Part shown: positions 39,313-49,319 of the stretch, piece by piece | Layout of the letters: each line of letters begins with the position of its first letter | Numbering within the stretch: position 1 is the stretch's first letter | Origin: Marinobacter sp. ANT_B65 | GTDB taxonomy: Bacteria > Pseudomonadota > Gammaproteobacteria > Pseudomonadales > Oleiphilaceae | Length of the DNA stretch: 64,000 nt | NCBI RefSeq assembly: GCF_002407605.1 | Contig: NZ_NXGV01000001.1 | Coordinates: 1,238,895-1,302,894, forward strand | Direction of reading: 5' to 3' | The notes under the pieces: generated by a model | The model's database searches: none | The model's input: the letters and a program-made list of their open reading frames with translations, nothing else | What the model was told of the DNA's origin: nothing | Position numbers and translations under genes: made by a program

Positions 39313-41087
39313 GTCAAGCCGGATCGCTACCTGACCCTGAACATGTCAAATCTGGCGAGACCTGGCCAACCTACAAGCGGCTGCTGGCTTATGTAAAACC
39401 ATTCTGGTTAGCTTTTTCTCTGGCTGTCGTCGGTAATGTTATCTATGCGGCGGCCTCCACCGGCATGGCAGCGGCAATGGAATATGTCATTGCCGCCATC
39501 GAAAACCCTACGGATCAGAACCGGTTGCTACTGACGTTTCTGATCATCGCAGTGTTTTCGTTCCGGGGCCTTGGTACGTTCATGAGCCAGTATTTCATCA
39601 GTTATGTTGGGCGAAAGGTTATCAATGCGCTCCGCAACGACGTGTTTAACCGGCTGATGACACTCCCATCCCGTTACTTTGACGAAAATGCCGCCGGAAG
39701 GCTGGTGTCCAAGCTTACCTTCAATGTAGAGCAGGTAGCGGAAGCTGCGACTAACGCCATCACCATTACCTTGAGGGAAGGCCTTACAATTTTGGGCCTG
39801 CTCGGGTTCATGCTTTACACAAACTGGAAGCTGACGCTGGTTTTCCTTGCGGTAGGGCCGTTGATTGCGGCTGTTGTCAGCTATGCGAGCAAGCGCTTTC
39901 GTAAAATCAGCCAGCGTATTCAAGGCTCCATGGGCGATATTACTCATGTGGCATCTGAATCCATTGCCGGCTATCGGGTAGTTCGAACCTTTGGTGGTAT
40001 TGAGTATGAAAAGCAACGCTTTCAAAAGGTTAATGACAGAAATCTAAAGCAAAGTCTCAAGATGGCATCTACCCAGGCTATCAGTGTTCCTGTAATTCAG
40101 ACGCTGGTGGCAGTTGCCATTGCTGCGCTTGTCTGGACCATGTTGTCGCCGGAGATACGGGGAGAGATGACAACGGGGCAGCTGGTGGCCTTTATTACAG
40201 CCGCCACCACCATGGCGAAACCTATTCGCCAGGTAACGTCAGTTCACGCCAAGATTCAGAAGGGCGTGGCAGCCGCGTACGATGTGTTTGAGACCATTGA
40301 CGAAGCCCCTGAGCAGGACCCTGGAACTTATGCGCCTGAGCGTGTAGAGGGAGCCATCGAGTTTGACGCAGTGGCTTTCCGCTACCGTGATCAACTCGAC
40401 AATGTTCTTGAGGGGATATCTGTTGAAATTCCGGCAGGACAAAGCGTGGCTCTGGTGGGGCGTTCTGGAAGTGGAAAATCAACACTGGTTAGCCTGTTGC
40501 CAAGATTTTATGAATATACGGGCGGTGATATCCGGATTGACGGGCGTTCGCTTAAGGACTTTTCCCTCAAGGCACTCAGATCCCAGATTGCACTGGTTAC
40601 CCAGAATGTTGTGCTCTTTAACGATTCTATCGCTGCCAATATTGCCTATGGTGCGCTTAGGGACTGCAGCCGGGAAGAAATTCGCGAGGCGGCAGCAAAA
40701 GCCCATGCCCTGGAGTTTATCGATCGTATGCCGGATGGTCTGGATACCGTGATCGGAGACAACGGAGTGATGCTCTCCGGCGGCCAACGTCAACGTCTTG
40801 CAATCGCAAGAGCGTTGCTCAAAGACGCGCCTGTCCTGATTCTCGATGAGGCCACTTCCGCACTGGATACTGAATCGGAACGCCATATCCAGGAAGCGCT
40901 TGAAACGGTTATCCAGGGCCGGACGACGCTTGTGATTGCCCACAGACTCTCGACCATTGAGAAGGCCGACCGGATTCTGGTCATGGATAATGGACGCATT
41001 GTGGAATCCGGGTCCCATAAGGACCTTCTTGCCAGTAATGGTGTCTACGCCCAACTGCATCAGATGCAGTTCAGTGAGCATTCATGA
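39309..41087 (+). CDS. msbA: lipid A flippase MsbA
   Basis: An ABC exporter half-transporter of 592 residues that flips core-lipid A across the inner membrane. Six membrane segments are followed by the ATPase domain with VGRSGSGKSTLVSLL, LSGGQRQRLAIARALLKDAPVLILDEATSALDTESE and the switch His in IAHRLSTIEKADRI. The link to lipid A comes from the lpxK overlap (4 bases, ATGA) and the length. GTG start at 39309. Confidence 0.95.
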   Translation: MSQAGSLPDPEHVKSGETWPTYKRLLAYVKPFWLAFSLAVVGNVIYAAASTGMAAAMEYVIAAIENPTDQNRLLLTFLIIAVFSFRGLGTFMSQYFISYVGRKVINALRNDVFNRLMTLPSRYFDENAAGRLVSKLTFNVEQVAEAATNAITITLREGLTILGLLGFMLYTNWKLTLVFLAVGPLIAAVVSYASKRFRKISQRIQGSMGDITHVASESIAGYRVVRTFGGIEYEKQRFQKVNDRNLKQSLKMASTQAISVPVIQTLVAVAIAALVWTMLSPEIRGEMTTGQLVAFITAATTMAKPIRQVTSVHAKIQKGVAAAYDVFETIDEAPEQDPGTYAPERVEGAIEFDAVAFRYRDQLDNVLEGISVEIPAGQSVALVGRSGSGKSTLVSLLPRFYEYTGGDIRIDGRSLKDFSLKALRSQIALVTQNVVLFNDSIAANIAYGALRDCSREEIREAAAKAHALEFIDRMPDGLDTVIGDNGVMLSGGQRQRLAIARALLKDAPVLILDEATSALDTESERHIQEALETVIQGRTTLVIAHRLSTIEKADRILVMDNGRIVESGSHKDLLASNGVYAQLHQMQFSEHS

Positions 41088-42121
41088 CCTCCCTCGTAGA
41101 GCGCCTTTGGTATGGAAAAGGCCGCCCGCTCGCTATTCTGCTGCCATTTTCCTGGCTTTACCGGGCGGTAGCTGAATCCAGGAGACGTAATGCCCTGAAT
41201 ATGCACGCACGGGCGTTACCGGTACCTGTTTTGGTTGTTGGAAATATCACCGCAGGCGGTACCGGTAAATCCCCGCTAACAGGCTGGCTTGTAGATGAAA
41301 TCCGGGCTGCTGGCTGGCGGCCGGTGATTCTTAGTCGCGGCTACGGCGGTAAAGCATCCGGTTACCCACTCCTGGTAACAGAGGATACCTTGCCATCACT
41401 TGCAGGGGATGAGCCGGTTATGCTGGCTCAGGCAACCGGTGCGCCTGTAGTGGTTGATCCGGACCGTTGCCGGGGTGCGGCGTTTGCCCTGGATAATGCC
41501 CTGGGCGACGTGCTCATCAGCGATGACGGGTTGCAGCATTATCGCTTGCCCCGGGATATTGAACTGGCGGTGTTTGATAGCGCACGGGGCATCGGGAACG
41601 GCGCTCTGATTCCGGCAGGGCCTCTGCGCGAGCCAGTCAGTCGGCTGGACAGTGTAGATTTTGTTATTGTAAATGGCGCCGCTCCAGACGATGGACAAGA
41701 CCGGGTTCCAACGCAGGGGCCAGGGGGGATTACGCACCCACATATCTACACCATGAATCTTGTCCCAACACGTCTTGTTAACCTGGGGGGCGGGGAAGTC
41801 AGAGCCCCGGAAAGCCTCCAAGGCAAACGAGTTCGTGCAGTAGCCGGTATCGGTAATCCGGGGCGTTTTTTCGATACACTCAAAGAGTTGGGGGCAAAGG
41901 TGACGGCAGTGCCTTTTCCTGATCACCATCATTTTCGCCCGGAAGATCTTGGTACCGATTCTGACCAGATGCTGGTGATGACGGCCAAGGACGGGGTTAA
42001 GTGCAGAGGCTTTGCACCCGATAATGCCTGGGTGCTGCACGTCGAAGCAAAGTTGCCAAAGACGTTTTCAGAGGCTGTCCTTGAAAAGCTGCGAGCCTGC
42101 TCCGGACCGTCAACCTCTTAA
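41084..42121 (+). CDS. lpxK: tetraacyldisaccharide 4'-kinase LpxK
   Basis: LpxK phosphorylates the lipid A disaccharide at the 4' position on the inner face of the membrane. The 345-residue protein has an N-terminal membrane-associated helix and the unusual P-loop [21 protein letters not shown], then [10 protein letters not shown] and [20 protein letters not shown]. It overlaps msbA by 4 bases and precedes the Trm112-like gene, the standard order. Confidence 0.96.
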   Translation: MTSLVERLWYGKGRPLAILLPFSWLYRAVAESRRRNALNMHARALPVPVLVVGNITAGGTGKSPLTGWLVDEIRAAGWRPVILSRGYGGKASGYPLLVTEDTLPSLAGDEPVMLAQATGAPVVVDPDRCRGAAFALDNALGDVLISDDGLQHYRLPRDIELAVFDSARGIGNGALIPAGPLREPVSRLDSVDFVIVNGAAPDDGQDRVPTQGPGGITHPHIYTMNLVPTRLVNLGGGEVRAPESLQGKRVRAVAGIGNPGRFFDTLKELGAKVTAVPFPDHHHFRPEDLGTDSDQMLVMTAKDGVKCRGFAPDNAWVLHVEAKLPKTFSEAVLEKLRACSGPSTS

Positions 42122-42141
42122 CTGTCAGAGAGATTTGTATT

Positions 42142-42330
42142 ATGGATAAAAAACTCTTGGCCCTGCTGGCCTGCCCGGTTTGTAAAGGTGACCTGAAGCT
42201 CAATGAAGCCAGAACTGAACTGGTTTGCTATCAGGATGCCATTGCATTTCCCATTCGCGAAGGTATTCCTGTCATGCTGGCTACTGAGGCCCGCACTCTC
42301 TCCACAGATGAACGCCTTCACAAAAACTGA
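42142..42330 (+). CDS. Trm112/YcaR-family small protein
   Basis: The 62-residue protein has [20 protein letters not shown] with a Cys pair (CPVC) and ends with the typical [16 protein letters not shown]. It matches YcaR, the Trm112-like protein found between lpxK and kdsB in many gammaproteobacteria. Trm112 proteins stabilise methyltransferases in eukaryotes and archaea; the bacterial role is unclear. Confidence 0.95.
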   Translation: MDKKLLALLACPVCKGDLKLNEARTELVCYQDAIAFPIREGIPVMLATEARTLSTDERLHKN

Positions 42331-42357
42331 ATCAGCTCCCTGCAGGATCGAAACCCC

Positions 42358-43173
42358 ATGTCTTTTACGGTTGTGATTCCGGCCCGCTATGCCTCCACCC
42401 GGTTGCCTGGTAAACCACTGCGGGATATTGTCGGCAAGCCTATGGTTCAGCACGTTTGTGAACGTGCATCTGAAAGCCGGGCGAGCCGGGTTGTTGTAGC
42501 AACGGACGACCCGCGTATCCAGTCTGCCTGTGAAGCATTCGGCGCCGAAGTGGTTATGACGTCGCCCAACCACGTAAGCGGTACCGATCGCCTGGAAGAA
42601 GTTGTACGCAAACTCGGGCTGGATCCGGATCATCGTGTTGTTAATGTTCAGGGTGATGAACCCTTGATCCCGCCGCGGTTGATAGACCAGGTTGCCGAGA
42701 ATCTCGATCTCTACCCTGAAGCAGCCATCGCAACACTCTGCGAGCGTATTCACGACATTGAGCAGGTCTTCAATCCCAACGTTGTAAAGGTTGTTTTTGA
42801 TCTAGAAGGGATGGCTCACTACTTTAGCCGGGCGCCCATTCCCTGGGCGCGCGATCACTGGAGTGAAACAGGTCAAGATACTCTTTCGGCGCCCAGTGCT
42901 GGCGCAGCCCTGAACGATGGTGCCGGATATTTTCGTCATATCGGTATTTATGGATATCGTGCCAGTGTGCTCAGCCGTTTTGTCAGTTGGCCACCTGCAC
43001 CAACAGAGCAGGCGGAATCGCTGGAACAGCTTCGGGCTCTTTATAACGGCGCCCGGATTCATGTTGAGGTAGCTGCGGGTACCCCACCGGCAGGTGTTGA
43101 TACTGAAGAAGATTTGCAGCGAGTCAGGGAGTGGATGGTCAAATCCATTAAAAGGGGAGCGCACGGGGCATGA
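42358..43173 (+). CDS. kdsB: 3-deoxy-manno-octulosonate cytidylyltransferase KdsB
   Basis: KdsB makes CMP-KDO for the inner core of lipopolysaccharide. The 271 residues show the nucleotidyltransferase opening [19 protein letters not shown], then [23 protein letters not shown] and [12 protein letters not shown]. The ATG at 42358 follows the Trm112-like gene by 27 bases, and the stop overlaps the phosphatase start by 4 bases. Confidence 0.97.
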   Translation: MSFTVVIPARYASTRLPGKPLRDIVGKPMVQHVCERASESRASRVVVATDDPRIQSACEAFGAEVVMTSPNHVSGTDRLEEVVRKLGLDPDHRVVNVQGDEPLIPPRLIDQVAENLDLYPEAAIATLCERIHDIEQVFNPNVVKVVFDLEGMAHYFSRAPIPWARDHWSETGQDTLSAPSAGAALNDGAGYFRHIGIYGYRASVLSRFVSWPPAPTEQAESLEQLRALYNGARIHVEVAAGTPPAGVDTEEDLQRVREWMVKSIKRGAHGA

Positions 43174-43649
43174 GTATCCGTGCAAGTGTGCTTTTTGTTT
43201 GTCTGGGTAATATCTGTCGTTCGCCGACCGCGGAGGGCGTGTTTCGCAAGATGGTTGAGGCGGCCGGGCTGGAGGAGCAGATTCACATCGATTCCTGCGG
43301 CACCAGTAACTGGCACATAGGCAAGGGGCCTGATCCCCGGTCGATGGAGGCAGCCGGGAGGCGTGATATCGATATCAGCGCACTCAAGGCCCGACAGTTT
43401 ACGGAAGTGGATCTGGACATCTTCGATTATGTGGTCGTGATGGATAGGCAAAACCTTGCGGATGTGAAGGATGTCTGGCACCAGAATGGAGGTACAGAGC
43501 CGACACTTTTTCTCGAGTATGGTCAATCGGATCTCGTTGAAGTTCCTGATCCCTATTTCGGTGGCGAGGACGGGTTTGAGCGGGTGCTTGACCTGATTGA
43601 AGATGCAAGTGAAGGTTTGCTCCGTGATATTCAGGAGCGTATGGCGTGA
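43170..43649 (+). CDS. low-molecular-weight protein-tyrosine phosphatase
   Basis: The 159-residue phosphatase has the P-loop [16 protein letters not shown] (Cys-x5-Arg with the following Ser) near the N-terminus and the general-acid Asp in [12 protein letters not shown]. Bacterial enzymes of this type often act on tyrosine kinases of capsule synthesis, but no such kinase is nearby. The conserved position between kdsB and murB suggests a housekeeping role. Both ends overlap neighbouring genes by 4 bases. Confidence 0.93.
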   Translation: MSIRASVLFVCLGNICRSPTAEGVFRKMVEAAGLEEQIHIDSCGTSNWHIGKGPDPRSMEAAGRRDIDISALKARQFTEVDLDIFDYVVVMDRQNLADVKDVWHQNGGTEPTLFLEYGQSDLVEVPDPYFGGEDGFERVLDLIEDASEGLLRDIQERMA

Positions 43650-44686
43650 GGCAGCAGGCCGAATTTTCAGAAAAACTAAAGGAAAATGTTGGGCTTTCAG
43701 CATTTAATACGTTACGCGTACAGGCAGTTGCCCGGTTTTTCTTGGATGTCGGCAGCCTGGACGATTTACGCGCTGCCCTGTCATGGGCTGAAGCCAGGGG
43801 GCACAAAATACTGGTGCTCGGCGGTGGCAGTAATCTGGTTTTTGCCGGTGATTTCGACGGCCTCGTTATTCGTATGAAGATGGCTTCGCGTTGCTGGGAG
43901 CGGGTTGATAGTACTGGTGCAACACTGGTCTTAGGCGCTGGTGAAAACTGGCATCAAGCGGTGCTGTATGCGGCCAGAGCAGGGTATCGGGGTGTTGAGA
44001 ACCTGGCACTGATACCTGGTACAGCCGGCGCTGCTCCTGTTCAGAATATAGGCGCTTATGGTGTTGAGCTGTGCGATACGCTGGTTTCTGTAACAGCTCT
44101 GGATCTCGAGTCCAACGAGCTTGTATGCCTTGATAACGCGGAATGTTGCTTTGCATATCGTGACAGCTTGTTCAAACGATCGCCTGGGCGTTACATCATT
44201 ACCGAAATCAGATTGCGCCTGTCCCGTGATAAGCCCTTGCAACTGGGCTATCGGGACCTTGAGGAGTATCTGGGTGAGTCGCGTTCTCCGGATCTGAATG
44301 CTCTGGCGGTTGCCGAGGCTGTGATGGCTGTCCGTCGCCGAAAACTGCCGGATCCGGAGATTATTCCGAACGCTGGCAGTTTTTTCAAAAATCCTGTTGT
44401 GTCTGTCGGGCAATTTACTGAACTGCAGTCGGCACACCCGGATATCGTCGGTTACCCTCAGGAAAACTCAGTAAAACTGGCGGCGGCCTGGCTGATAGAC
44501 CAGTGTGGGTGGAAGGGATATCGTAATGCCCGGGTAGGTGTTCATAATCGTCAGGCGCTGGTGTTAATCAATCATTCGGATGGTAGAGGGCAGGATGTGC
44601 TTGAACTGGCTTCGGATATTCGCCAGTCAGTGCAGAAACGCTTTGGTGTGACTCTCGACATGGAGCCTGGAGTTGTAGGCGGCTGA
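43646..44686 (+). CDS. murB: UDP-N-acetylenolpyruvoylglucosamine reductase MurB
   Basis: MurB reduces UDP-GlcNAc-enolpyruvate to UDP-MurNAc, an early step of peptidoglycan synthesis. The FAD-binding features are LGGGSNLVFAGDFDGLVIRM, IPGTAGAAPVQNIGAYG and the catalytic Ser region NAGSFFKNPVV; the Tyr loop CCFAYRDSLFK marks a type I enzyme. GTG start at 43646 overlaps the phosphatase stop. The TGA lies inside a hairpin shared with proS (44677-44714). Confidence 0.96.
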   Translation: MRQQAEFSEKLKENVGLSAFNTLRVQAVARFFLDVGSLDDLRAALSWAEARGHKILVLGGGSNLVFAGDFDGLVIRMKMASRCWERVDSTGATLVLGAGENWHQAVLYAARAGYRGVENLALIPGTAGAAPVQNIGAYGVELCDTLVSVTALDLESNELVCLDNAECCFAYRDSLFKRSPGRYIITEIRLRLSRDKPLQLGYRDLEEYLGESRSPDLNALAVAEAVMAVRRRKLPDPEIIPNAGSFFKNPVVSVGQFTELQSAHPDIVGYPQENSVKLAAAWLIDQCGWKGYRNARVGVHNRQALVLINHSDGRGQDVLELASDIRQSVQKRFGVTLDMEPGVVGG

Positions 44687-44714
44687 CTGTTCACGATTGA
44701 ACACCCAGCCGCCT
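44677..44714. terminator. hairpin at the convergent murB/proS ends
   Basis: The arms AGGCGGCTG (44677-44685) and CAGCCGCCT (44706-44714) are perfectly complementary, and a second stem GTTCA/TGAAC (44689-44693 with 44698-44702) lies inside. The murB stop codon is in the left arm. There is no T run on either side, so it may be a factor-dependent or structural terminator. Confidence 0.65.
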
Positions 44715-44724
44715 GCCTTATAGT

Positions 44725-46458
44725 CTACAGCCCTGTGCGGGGCGATGCCTTGGCAAGAAGCGGCAGCGCGTCCTCTATTGCAATATCCTGTTTTTCAGCG
44801 TCCCTGCGTCCTTTGTATTCCAGCGTGCCGGCTGCAAGGCCACGATCAGAAATGACAAACCGGTGGGGGATCCCGATCAGTTCCATATCAGCAAATTTCA
44901 CTCCCGGGCGCTCTTTGCGGTCATCCAGGAGCACGTCATAGCCAGCCTCTTTCAGCTGCTCATAGAGCTTCTCGCCAGCCTCTGCTACCGAGGGTGTTTT
45001 ATGGGCGTTGAGTGTAACAATGGCCACCTGAAAGGGAGCAATGGAATCGGGCCAGATGATTCCTTTTTCATCGTGGTTCTGCTCAATTGATGCAGCTACG
45101 ATGCGGGAGACGCCAATTCCGTAACAGCCCATGTCCATAATCACCGTTTTACCATTCTCATCAAGTACCGTGGCGTTCATGGCAGTGCTGTATTTGTTAC
45201 CGAGCTTGAAGATATGACCGACTTCAATGCCTCGGCGTATCTCCAGCGTACCCTTGCCGTCGGGGCTGGGGTCGCCCTCAACAACATTACGGATGTCTTC
45301 AACGCGGCCCAGCGGCAGGTCCCGTTCCCAGTTGACGCCGGTCAGATGGTAGCCTTCCCGGTTAGCACCACATACAAAATCAGCCAGATGAGCCGCGCTG
45401 CGGTCTACGATAACGGGAAGCTTCAGGCCTACAGGGCCGATAGAGCCGGGCTTACAGCCGATCGCCGCCTCGATTTCTTCGTCGGTGGCCATGGTCAGAG
45501 GTTCTGCAACGCCTTCAAGGTTTTCTGCCTTGATCTCGTTCAGTGTATGGTCACCACGCAGGATCAGAGCGATCAGTCCGGCATTACCTTCGTCGTCGGC
45601 CTGGGCCTTCACCAGCAGTGTTTTTACCGTACGAGTGGCTTCGATATTCAGGAACTGTGAAATGGCCTCAATGGTTCGCTGATCCGGAGTTGCAATTTCC
45701 TGCAGTTGTTCAGCCGGTGCAGCACGTTCGCCGGATGGCGCCACAGCTTCAGCTTTTTCAATGTTGGCCGCGTAATCACTGTCAGTACTGAACACTATGT
45801 CGTCTTCGCCCGAAGAGGCGAGCACGTGGAATTCATGAGATGCATTGCCGCCAATTGCTCCCGAGTCTGCCTGCACCGGGCGGTAATCCAGCCCGAGACG
45901 GTCAAAAATGGCGCAGTAGGTTCGATGCATTTCCTGATAGGTTTCATCCAGAGACTCTGCGTTCACATGGAAAGAGTATGCATCCTTCATGATGAACTCC
46001 CGGGCGCGCATTACCCCGAAGCGGGGGCGGCGTTCGTCGCGGAACTTGGTCTGAATCTGATAGAAGTTAGCTGGCAGTTCTTTATAGCTTTTCAGCTCAT
46101 TACGGACCAGATCGGTAATCACTTCTTCGTGGGTGGGCCCAAAGCAGAATTCACGGCCGTGGCGGTCGTTCATCCGCAGCAGTTCTCCGCCATATTGGGT
46201 CCAGCGCCCGGATTCCTGCCAGAGCTCTGCTGGCTGAACGGCTGGCATCAGAACTTCCTGGCCACCATTCTTGTCCATTTCTTCGCGAACAATCCGCTCA
46301 ACTTTACGCAGTGTTCTCAGGCCCATGGGCAGCCAGGTATAAAGGCCTGCGGCCAGTTTCCGGATCATACCGGCACGCAACATCAGTTGGTGGCTGATAA
46401 CCTCGGCATCAGACGGTGTTTCTTTCTGGGTTGCAATCAGATAACGGCTTGCTCGCAT
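44725..46458 (-). CDS. proS: prolyl-tRNA synthetase
   Basis: A bacterial-type class II synthetase of 577 residues. Motif 1 and the N-terminus ([33 protein letters not shown]), motif 2 with [26 protein letters not shown], the inserted editing domain between motifs 2 and 3 (about 225-400, which removes mischarged Ala), and motif 3 ([17 protein letters not shown]) are all present. ATG at 46458. It is separated from the upstream Lrp-type gene by about 100 bases. Confidence 0.97.
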   Translation of the reverse strand: MRASRYLIATQKETPSDAEVISHQLMLRAGMIRKLAAGLYTWLPMGLRTLRKVERIVREEMDKNGGQEVLMPAVQPAELWQESGRWTQYGGELLRMNDRHGREFCFGPTHEEVITDLVRNELKSYKELPANFYQIQTKFRDERRPRFGVMRAREFIMKDAYSFHVNAESLDETYQEMHRTYCAIFDRLGLDYRPVQADSGAIGGNASHEFHVLASSGEDDIVFSTDSDYAANIEKAEAVAPSGERAAPAEQLQEIATPDQRTIEAISQFLNIEATRTVKTLLVKAQADDEGNAGLIALILRGDHTLNEIKAENLEGVAEPLTMATDEEIEAAIGCKPGSIGPVGLKLPVIVDRSAAHLADFVCGANREGYHLTGVNWERDLPLGRVEDIRNVVEGDPSPDGKGTLEIRRGIEVGHIFKLGNKYSTAMNATVLDENGKTVIMDMGCYGIGVSRIVAASIEQNHDEKGIIWPDSIAPFQVAIVTLNAHKTPSVAEAGEKLYEQLKEAGYDVLLDDRKERPGVKFADMELIGIPHRFVISDRGLAAGTLEYKGRRDAEKQDIAIEDALPLLAKASPRTGL

Positions 46459-46557
46459 CGTGGTTTCCGTTCATTGGTGTTTCATAGAAGGGTAATTCGT
46501 AAAGTGTCGGTTATTGTACGGAGCATGCAGCACAAGGTACAGATGGCGAATGCTGCA

Positions 46558-47055
46558 TCAGGACAAATACCCCAGCGGAAGGGCCGTACTGTCAATGACA
46601 CGCCTCAGTACAAAGCTTGAGTGAACGCCGCTGACTCCCTGGATCCGGGTAATCCGGTTGAGCAGAAACTGGTGGTAGTGGTCCATGTCCGGTACCACTA
46701 CTTTGAGCATGTAATCGGCATCGTGGCCGGTAACCAGGTAGCACTCCAGAACCTCAGGATATTCGCCTACTTTTTCTTCAAAGGCTGCGAATCGTTCAGG
46801 CGTGTGCCGGTCCATTCCTATCAGAATAATGGCTGTCAGGGACAGCCCCAGTTTTTTGTGATCAAGAATGGTTACCGTGCGCACAATGATGCCGGCATCC
46901 TCAAGCGCCCGAACACGCCTCAGGCAAGGTGAGGGCGATAGCCCCACTTTTTCTGCGAGTTGCTGGTTGGTCAGGGAGGCGTCTTTCTGTATCTGGTCCA
47001 GAATACGCCGGTCAGTTCTGTCGATTTGTATGAGTGTTTGAGTCTTTATAGGCAT
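46558..47055 (-). CDS. Lrp/AsnC-family transcriptional regulator
   Basis: A 165-residue Lrp-type regulator with an N-terminal helix-turn-helix (DRRILDQIQKDASLTNQQLAEKVGLSPSPCLRRVRALEDAGII) and a C-terminal RAM ligand-binding domain (VLECYLVTGHDADYMLKVVVPDM). Lrp proteins respond to amino acids. It is divergent from leuA with about 150 bases between, so control of leucine synthesis is a reasonable guess. It could equally be a Lrp paralogue such as BkdR. Confidence 0.9.
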   Translation of the reverse strand: MPIKTQTLIQIDRTDRRILDQIQKDASLTNQQLAEKVGLSPSPCLRRVRALEDAGIIVRTVTILDHKKLGLSLTAIILIGMDRHTPERFAAFEEKVGEYPEVLECYLVTGHDADYMLKVVVPDMDHYHQFLLNRITRIQGVSGVHSSFVLRRVIDSTALPLGYLS

Positions 47056-47203
47056 AAAATTGTCTGATTGTTCATTTTTGTGAAATTAATGACCTTTAAA
47101 TTACGCTTTTGACTTTGAGTTAGCAATCACCTGCTTCAGAGAACAGGTTAAGCTTTAGGTTATTGATACACAGCCCCGAACAATGCAACGGAGAATGACA
47201 GAC

Positions 47204-48898
47204 ATGGCTTTTGATCATCGCAAATACCCGGCTTTCCGGCCCGTAGCAAAAACAGACCGCCGCTGGCCTGATAAGGTCATTGAAAAAGCACCCACCTGGT
47301 GTGCGGTGGACCTTCGCGATGGGAACCAGGCTCTGGTAAAGCCCATGAATGTTGCTCAGAAACAGCGCATGTTCGATTTGCTTGTAAAACTGGGGTTCAA
47401 GGAGATTGAAATCGGTTTTCCTGCGGCCAGTCAGCCGGATTTCGACTTCTGTCGCAAGCTCATTGAAGAAAACCGGATTCCCGACGATGTCAGAATCCAG
47501 GTGTTGACCCAGGCCAGACCGGAGTTGATCGAGCGCACCTATGAAGCGCTTGCGGGCGCCAGCCGCGCTATTGTTCACGTTTATAACTCCACCTCAACGG
47601 TGCAGCGGGAACAGGTGTTTGGTCTGGACCGGGCCGGGATTCTTGATATTGCAGTTAACGGTGCCCGGATGGTCAGGGATATTGCGGCGCTTAACCCGGG
47701 TACTGAGTGGACATTCCAGTACTCGCCAGAAAGCTTTACTGGTACTGAACTGGATTTTGCGGTTGAAGTTATAGATGCAGTAACCGACGTATGGCGCCCG
47801 GATGAAGGGCAGCCGGTTATCATCAACTTGCCTGCCACGGTGGAGATGGCTACTCCGAACGTGTTTGCAGATCAGATCGAATGGGTATGTGACAACATTC
47901 GCAGGCGGGAGCACCTCAGTATCAGTGTCCACACCCATAACGACCGGGGTTGTGGTGTGGCTGCGGCAGAACTGGCCGTTATGGCAGGTGCAGACCGCGT
48001 GGAAGGCACACTGATGGGTAACGGTGAGCGTACGGGTAACATGGATCTGGTGACCATGGCCATGAACCTGTATTCCCAGGGCATTGATCCGATGGTTGAT
48101 TTGTCCAACATGGCGGAAATCACAGATGTTGTTGAAGCCTGCACTGAAATTTCGACTCACCCGCGCCATCCCTACGCTGGTGAACTGGTTTTCACTGCGT
48201 TTTCCGGAAGTCACCAGGACGCTATCCGCAAGTGTCTGGCGCGGAGAAAAGAAGGGGATATGTGGCACGTTGCCTACTTGCCAATAGATCCGTCTGATCT
48301 GGGTCGCCGATACGAAGAGGTTGTGCGTATCAACAGTCAGTCGGGCAAGGGTGGTGTTGCCTATGTTCTCGAACGGGATTACAACATCAGCCTGCCGCGC
48401 TGGTTGCAGATTGAGTTCAGCAAGTTGGTTCAGAAAGCTGCGGAGACTAACGGTGGCGAGATTGATTCAATGTCCATCCACGGTTTGTTCGAGCAGCGGT
48501 ACCTGAAGGTCCACGAAGGCTGGGCGTTGCGTGCTTACGATTTGCACAGGGATGATCAGGGTGTGTTTGCTGAGGTAAGTTTCGGCAGTGAGCAGGCCCC
48601 CATACGTATTGAAGGCCGTGGTCTTGGCGCGGTAGAAGCAGTTTCGGCTGCCCTGCAAGACCGCTTTGGGTTTGCAATAGCCGTCGAAGCTTATGACGAG
48701 TTTGCATTGGGAGAGGGAACCCGGGCCAATGCGTTGGCTTGCATACGTCTGACTGCTGGTGGCAGGCATTGTAGTGCGGCAGCGTTGGCTGAGGACACAA
48801 CCTCTGCGACTTTGCAGGCACTGTTTTCTGCCGTAGCCCAGGCGGCAGGTGAATCTTCAGATGAAGCAAGCTGTCAGGAAACTGCTATAACCGCTTAA
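47204..48898 (+). CDS. leuA: 2-isopropylmalate synthase LeuA
   Basis: LeuA condenses acetyl-CoA and 2-ketoisovalerate, the first committed step of leucine synthesis. The 564-residue protein is the long type found in Pseudomonas: TIM-barrel signatures VDLRDGNQALVKPM and SVHTHNDRGCGVAAAELAVMAGADRVEGTLMGNGERTGN, then a C-terminal leucine-sensing domain. The ATG at 47204 is preferred to in-frame ATGs at 47183 and 47195 because ACGGAG lies at the right spacing. No leader peptide with Leu codons or T-box is visible upstream. Confidence 0.96.
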   Translation: MAFDHRKYPAFRPVAKTDRRWPDKVIEKAPTWCAVDLRDGNQALVKPMNVAQKQRMFDLLVKLGFKEIEIGFPAASQPDFDFCRKLIEENRIPDDVRIQVLTQARPELIERTYEALAGASRAIVHVYNSTSTVQREQVFGLDRAGILDIAVNGARMVRDIAALNPGTEWTFQYSPESFTGTELDFAVEVIDAVTDVWRPDEGQPVIINLPATVEMATPNVFADQIEWVCDNIRRREHLSISVHTHNDRGCGVAAAELAVMAGADRVEGTLMGNGERTGNMDLVTMAMNLYSQGIDPMVDLSNMAEITDVVEACTEISTHPRHPYAGELVFTAFSGSHQDAIRKCLARRKEGDMWHVAYLPIDPSDLGRRYEEVVRINSQSGKGGVAYVLERDYNISLPRWLQIEFSKLVQKAAETNGGEIDSMSIHGLFEQRYLKVHEGWALRAYDLHRDDQGVFAEVSFGSEQAPIRIEGRGLGAVEAVSAALQDRFGFAIAVEAYDEFALGEGTRANALACIRLTAGGRHCSAAALAEDTTSATLQALFSAVAQAAGESSDEASCQETAITA

Positions 48899-48911
48899 CT
48901 CAAAAAGAAAA

Positions 48912-48936
48912 AGCCGGCACAAGTGCCGGCTTTTTC
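48912..48936 (+). terminator. intrinsic terminator of leuA
   Basis: A perfect 8-bp stem GCCGGCAC/GTGCCGGC (48913-48920 with 48923-48930), a 2-base loop and T5 follow the leuA stop by 14 bases. The A run on the left also makes it usable for cspA on the minus strand. Confidence 0.92.
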
Positions 48937-48978
48937 TATCTTCTCGTTCCCGTGAGGGGCAGAGGACGAAAAATAACC

Positions 48979-49188
48979 TCAGACCGGGGTTACGTTTTCC
49001 GCCTGCGGACCTTTAGGGCCCTGTGTGACGGTAAACTGCACCTGCTGACCTTCTGTCAGAGTGCGGAAACCGCTGGAGGTAATGGCACTATAGTGTACGA
49101 AAACGTCACTACCACCATCCTGAGCTATGAATCCGAAACCCTTGGATTCGTTAAACCATTTTACGCTGCCTGTCTTTGTATCGGACAT
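48979..49188 (-). CDS. CspA-family cold-shock protein
   Basis: The 69-residue protein is a single cold-shock domain with KGFGFI and VFVHYS (RNP1 and RNP2), which bind single-stranded RNA and melt mRNA structure. The start at 49188 ([13 protein letters not shown]) has AGGAAAG upstream. The 5' region to 49320 is AT-rich and could form the long leader typical of cspA-type genes. It is distinct from the cspD copy at 22771. Confidence 0.95.
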   Translation of the reverse strand: MSDTKTGSVKWFNESKGFGFIAQDGGSDVFVHYSAITSSGFRTLTEGQQVQFTVTQGPKGPQAENVTPV

Positions 49189-49319
49189 TGATCTTTCCTG
49201 TATTTCTGAGATTTCCCCCCACGGGGCACTGAAGATTTTCCACAGCAATTTCAGTATAGACCGAGTTTGGGGGGCGTCAATGTTTTTTGGATGCTTTTAA
49301 ATCCTTTAAAAACAAAAAG

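Noticed and set aside
45706..46620. Long open frame on the plus strand opposite proS
   Set aside because: It mirrors a well-supported gene, has no recognisable protein features and a biased composition, as expected of an antisense shadow.
47101..47203. Leucine attenuator or T-box before leuA
   Set aside because: No leader peptide with Leu codons, no T-box sequence, and only a 5-bp hairpin at 47129-47148.
47594..48268. Open frame of about 224 codons opposite leuA
   Set aside because: Shadow of leuA; no independent coding evidence.
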